A stretch of DNA of 8,837 bases from Spirochaetaceae bacterium (GTDB lineage: Bacteria; Spirochaetota; Spirochaetia; Treponematales; Breznakiellaceae). The translations under genes were made by a program, and so were the position numbers. The notes beneath the pieces were generated by a model that worked only from the letters and a program-made list of their open reading frames with translations, searched no databases and was not told where the DNA came from. The stretch spans positions 1-8,837 of the forward strand of contig JAIRPM010000091.1 of assembly GCA_031257075.1 (NCBI GenBank), in the 5' to 3' direction. Positions 6,908 through 8,837 of the stretch are shown one piece after another; position 1 is the first letter of the stretch; every line of letters begins with the position of its first letter.

Positions 6908-7233
6908 TTTGTTGAAAATTCAGTTAAATTGACTAAAGATAATTTTTGAATTTCCGATATTGAAGTATAGATAATACCGTTTTGGCAGTCTGATTTTGCA
7001 ATAACGATAAAAACTTTGGTTTAGAGTCACTTAAATCAGCATTGCCCTGGGAAAACGCTAATTAAAGTGATTCTAATCAGCGTTTTTCCCTGTAGTTTCT
7101 CATTTTAGTGCGAAACTACAGGGAAAGTAACATTATTAAATCCTCGATTGGATTTAATAAGTGCTGTCATAGAATACAGTTTTGTCTAAAAAGACTGAAA
7201 TTATATATTTTGAGAATAATGGGAATGGAGCCG
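6908..7233. other. Divergent intergenic region
   Basis: 326 nt between the minus-strand glycosyltransferase and the plus-strand barrel gene. I see no protein gene or tRNA. It should hold promoters for both directions. On the plus strand TTGAAT (6946-6951) and GATAAT (6970-6975), 18 nt apart, are a weak sigma70-like pair; it would give a leader of about 250 nt. On the minus strand TATACT near 6969-6964 is a possible -10 without a convincing -35. The second half (7021-7160) is dominated by palindromes described separately. Confidence 0.5.
7021..7160. repeat. Cluster of four inverted repeats with overlapping arms
   Basis: Four helices can be drawn. I: 7021-7040 with 7057-7076 (17 Watson-Crick pairs and one G-T pair of 20). 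II: 7049-7064 (GGGAAAACGCTAATTA) with 7074-7090, with one mismatch and one extra T. III: 7085-7099 (TTTCCCTGTAGTTTC) with 7112-7126, perfect over 15 bp, 12-nt loop. IV: 7133-7143 (TTATTAAATCC) with 7150-7160, perfect over 11 bp, 6-nt loop. I excludes II, and II excludes III because they share bases. None is followed by a U-run. The segment 7033-7051 (AAATCAGCATTG, CCCTGGG) resembles 1781-1801 downstream of eda, suggesting a dispersed repeat family. It lies upstream of the barrel gene, so it may also fold in that transcript's leader. Confidence 0.65.
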
Positions 7234-7785
7234 ATGAAAAAATTATTATTTTTCTTTAGTGTTCTTGCGTGTACAAGTCTGGTACAAGCGCAGGAAGCTT
7301 TTTCAGCGGGTATTGGCGTTCAAGTGAATAACTATTCCAATGATTTTGTAGGAATAGGCGGCGGGGCTCATGCGGATTTTCGTTTTAATGAATTACTATC
7401 TGTCGGAACAACTTTTTTGTACGCCGCTGATTTAGGGCCGTCCATTAAACCGCCGGACCTGCCGCTTCCGGCTCTGTCGGTAACGGAACTTTCAGTGAAT
7501 GTACGCTGGTACTTTTTACGTTTCAAAGGCCTTGTCGATTATTATTTTATGTGGCAGAATTTTTTGCACTGGTTTGTCCAGGGCGACCTGGGATTTGCCG
7601 TGCTTAGCGCCGGCGGTGTTTCTATGACTTCAAACTGGAGCGGCATACCCTTTATGCTCGGAATTACCGCCGGAGTACGCATTATGATTGCAAATGCTTA
7701 TTTTGAACCGTATATAAGGCTGGGCGAGCCGTTTATGTGGGGAGCCGGATTTCTTGTAGGCCTTAGATTAACAGGAAAAGAATAG
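7234..7785 (+). CDS. Small secreted outer-membrane beta-barrel-like protein
   Basis: From the ATG at 7234 the product has 183 residues and starts with a clean signal peptide: MKKLLFFFSVLACTSLVQA, likely cleaved before QE. The open frame extends to 7108, but those codons lie over a palindrome and precede the signal peptide; in-frame ATGs at 7219 and 7225 are also possible, and GGAG at 7227-7230 is rather close to 7234. The mature part alternates polar and hydrophobic residues in short strands rich in Gly and aromatics (AGIGVQVNNYS, GGGAHADFRF, LSVNVRWYFLRF, FVQGDLGFAVL, FMLGITAGVRIM, AGFLVGLRL), which fits a small barrel of about eight strands such as the OmpA/OmpX-like group. No enzymatic motif is seen. 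VLAC could be read as a short lipobox with C13, but cleavage after VQA fits better. A GLUG lipoprotein gene follows after 37 nt, likely cotranscribed. Exact family not recognised. Confidence 0.72.
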   Translation: MKKLLFFFSVLACTSLVQAQEAFSAGIGVQVNNYSNDFVGIGGGAHADFRFNELLSVGTTFLYAADLGPSIKPPDLPLPALSVTELSVNVRWYFLRFKGLVDYYFMWQNFLHWFVQGDLGFAVLSAGGVSMTSNWSGIPFMLGITAGVRIMIANAYFEPYIRLGEPFMWGAGFLVGLRLTGKE

Positions 7786-7811
7786 AAATTTTAGTGAATA
7801 TTATCGTTCGC

Positions 7812-7816
7812 AGGAG
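7812..7816 (+). promoter_or_regulatory. Ribosome binding site of the GLUG lipoprotein gene
   Basis: AGGAG, 6 nt before the ATG at 7823. It is the best-placed Shine-Dalgarno sequence on the plus strand of the window and fixes the start of a gene whose stop lies beyond the window. Confidence 0.8.
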
Positions 7817-7822
7817 TGTATT

Positions 7823-8837
7823 ATGAGAAATAAACTATATGTATCATGCGCGGTTGTTTATGTGATTGGCGCAGTTTCGTGCGGCAATACATGGATCAAT
7901 GACGAATATGACAGAGTTGCCGGGGCGGGCGACCCTTTTATGTATACGATAGCCGGCCAAGCCGATGTATCGAAAATACAGGCCCATCCGAATGGCAGTT
8001 TTTTGATTACCTCAAATGACAATATCACTATAGATACTATTATTGATGAATTCGGCGGCAAGATACAAGGGCAGGGAAAAGGGGAAATCCGTGTTTCGGG
8101 TATGTTTGCGAAGAAGGCAAAAAACGCGCTATTTAAAGATATTGTGTTTAACGCGACATTAAATCCTCCGGTTGGCACGGCCATATTAGGAATAGTAGCC
8201 GCCGAAGCGGAAAACACTCAATTTATCAATGTACAAATAAAAGGCGACCTTAAGGCGCAAAGAGTGGAAGGAAAAAAGGTTGTTATAGGCGGTATTGTCG
8301 GAATTATGGATGCCAAATCCAAGATTGAACGGTGCGGAACGTTTGCTACACCTCCTAGCATCGAAGTAAGCGGCTCGGGCGATGCAATCGCCGGCGGCCT
8401 TGTAGGACAGAACAATGGCGGTACAATATTCTATTCTTTTTCGCATAGCTCGTTTAGTATAACAGCAACCAACACAGCAACCGTCGGCGGTATCGCGGGA
8501 ATACTTGAAGCGGGTAGCAAACTGAGTAATTCCTACTATGCCAACGATGGCTATGGCCCAAACAGCGGACTTGCCAATGTCACCGCCGGCGGCACGTCGT
8601 ATATTGGCGGCCTGGTGGGGAATAACACCGGCGGCAGCTCAACACTAGAAGTCAGTTATACGACTTACAACACTACCGTAGGAACAGGCGATAGCGGCCC
8701 CGGCAATGTTTTCGCCAACGTCATATCAGCCGGAGGCCAAATATCAATAGGGTCAAACGGGTATGAAACCACTATATGGTATAGGAACCAATCACCCCCC
8801 CCACCTACCTACCCCCGGCTTTTCAACAACCCTGACG
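7823..8837 (+). CDS. GLUG-repeat surface lipoprotein (3' partial)
   Basis: Open from ATG 7823 to the window end without a stop: 338 codons plus one base. It begins with a lipoprotein signal (MRNKLYVS, a hydrophobic core, then GAVSC with C20 as the probable lipidated residue; a loose lipobox as in spirochaetes). Residues about 60-150 look like a beta-rich start of a solenoid. GLUG-type cores then recur: GGIVG at 157, GGLVGQNNGG at 191, GGIAGILEAG at 222 and GGLVGNNTGG at 262, spaced 31-40 residues and each followed by a strand with SYS/NSYY/VSYT-like residues. GLUG repeats occur in bacterial surface and adhesin proteins and are thought to form beta-helices. Near the visible end a Pro run (325-328) is encoded partly by eight consecutive C bases, before TYPRLFNNPD. 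Long minus-strand frames under this gene (7858-8446) are shadows. Probable role: cell-surface attachment or polymer contact; ligand unknown. Confidence 0.83.
   Translation, partial: MRNKLYVSCAVVYVIGAVSCGNTWINDEYDRVAGAGDPFMYTIAGQADVSKIQAHPNGSFLITSNDNITIDTIIDEFGGKIQGQGKGEIRVSGMFAKKAKNALFKDIVFNATLNPPVGTAILGIVAAEAENTQFINVQIKGDLKAQRVEGKKVVIGGIVGIMDAKSKIERCGTFATPPSIEVSGSGDAIAGGLVGQNNGGTIFYSFSHSSFSITATNTATVGGIAGILEAGSKLSNSYYANDGYGPNSGLANVTAGGTSYIGGLVGNNTGGSSTLEVSYTTYNTTVGTGDSGPGNVFANVISAGGQISIGSNGYETTIWYRNQSPPPPTYPRLFNNPD
8795..8802 (+). repeat. C8 homopolymer tract inside the GLUG lipoprotein gene
   Basis: Eight consecutive C bases encode most of a Pro run (codons CCC CCC CC at residues 325-327), followed by further C-rich sequence to 8817. 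In this copy the tract keeps the frame open. Gain or loss of one base would shift the frame for the rest of the protein. It may be a phase-variable site or simply a low-complexity Pro hinge; a sequencing-length error is also possible. Confidence 0.6.

Noticed and set aside
7108..7233. Longer start for the barrel protein at 7108
   Set aside because: The ATG lies in a hairpin loop, the codons cover palindromes III and IV, and the extension would place a hydrophilic stretch before a clean signal peptide.
7858..8446. Minus-strand open frames under the GLUG gene
   Set aside because: They are antisense to a plus-strand frame with a strong ribosome site, a lipoprotein signal and GLUG repeats, and have no recognisable domain.
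1..8837. CRISPR array, tRNA, rRNA, insertion sequence or complete defence system
   Set aside because: I found no regularly spaced direct repeats, cloverleaf, transposase or integrase frame, or defence-associated domain.

Overview
The window looks like a chromosomal piece of a spirochaete, most likely a Treponema-like bacterium with moderate GC content. This is inferred from gene content: lipoproteins with loose spirochaete-type lipoboxes, a GLUG-repeat surface lipoprotein, a small outer-membrane barrel, and lipoproteins carrying TolB/CsgG-like domains. No rRNA or other phylogenetic marker is present, so the assignment is an inference.

Layout. (1) 1-1685, plus strand: the 3' part of a long RlhA/TrhP-type U32 protein, an RNA hydroxylase family; its N-terminal part lies outside the window. 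(2) 1686-1804: a convergent intergenic gap with a perfect 19-bp palindrome. (3) 3765-1805, minus strand: a lipoprotein with two SH3/KOW-like repeats followed by TolB/CsgG-like domains, then a KDPG/KHG aldolase 23 nt downstream. (4) 6907-3899, minus strand: a three-gene, overlapping-ORF operon. It encodes a WecG/TagA/CpsF-family glycosyltransferase, a monofunctional biotin-protein ligase (ATGA overlap), and a membrane-anchored alpha/beta-hydrolase-fold protein (8-nt overlap). (5) 6908-7233: a divergent intergenic region with a cluster of nested palindromes at 7021-7160. (6) 7234-8837, plus strand: a secreted small beta-barrel-like protein followed 37 nt later by a GLUG-repeat lipoprotein that runs off the window end. 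This last gene is open to the window edge and is easily missed because no stop codon is in view.

How the genes fit together. The window mixes housekeeping modification enzymes (RNA hydroxylation, biotinylation, an aldolase) with cell-envelope genes (glycosyltransferase, two lipoproteins, barrel, membrane hydrolase-like protein). No complete defence, mobile or biosynthetic system is visible. The least ordinary points are the loss of expected catalytic residues in the glycosyltransferase and in the hydrolase-fold protein of the same operon, the palindrome cluster with mutually exclusive pairings, and a C8 tract inside the surface-lipoprotein gene.
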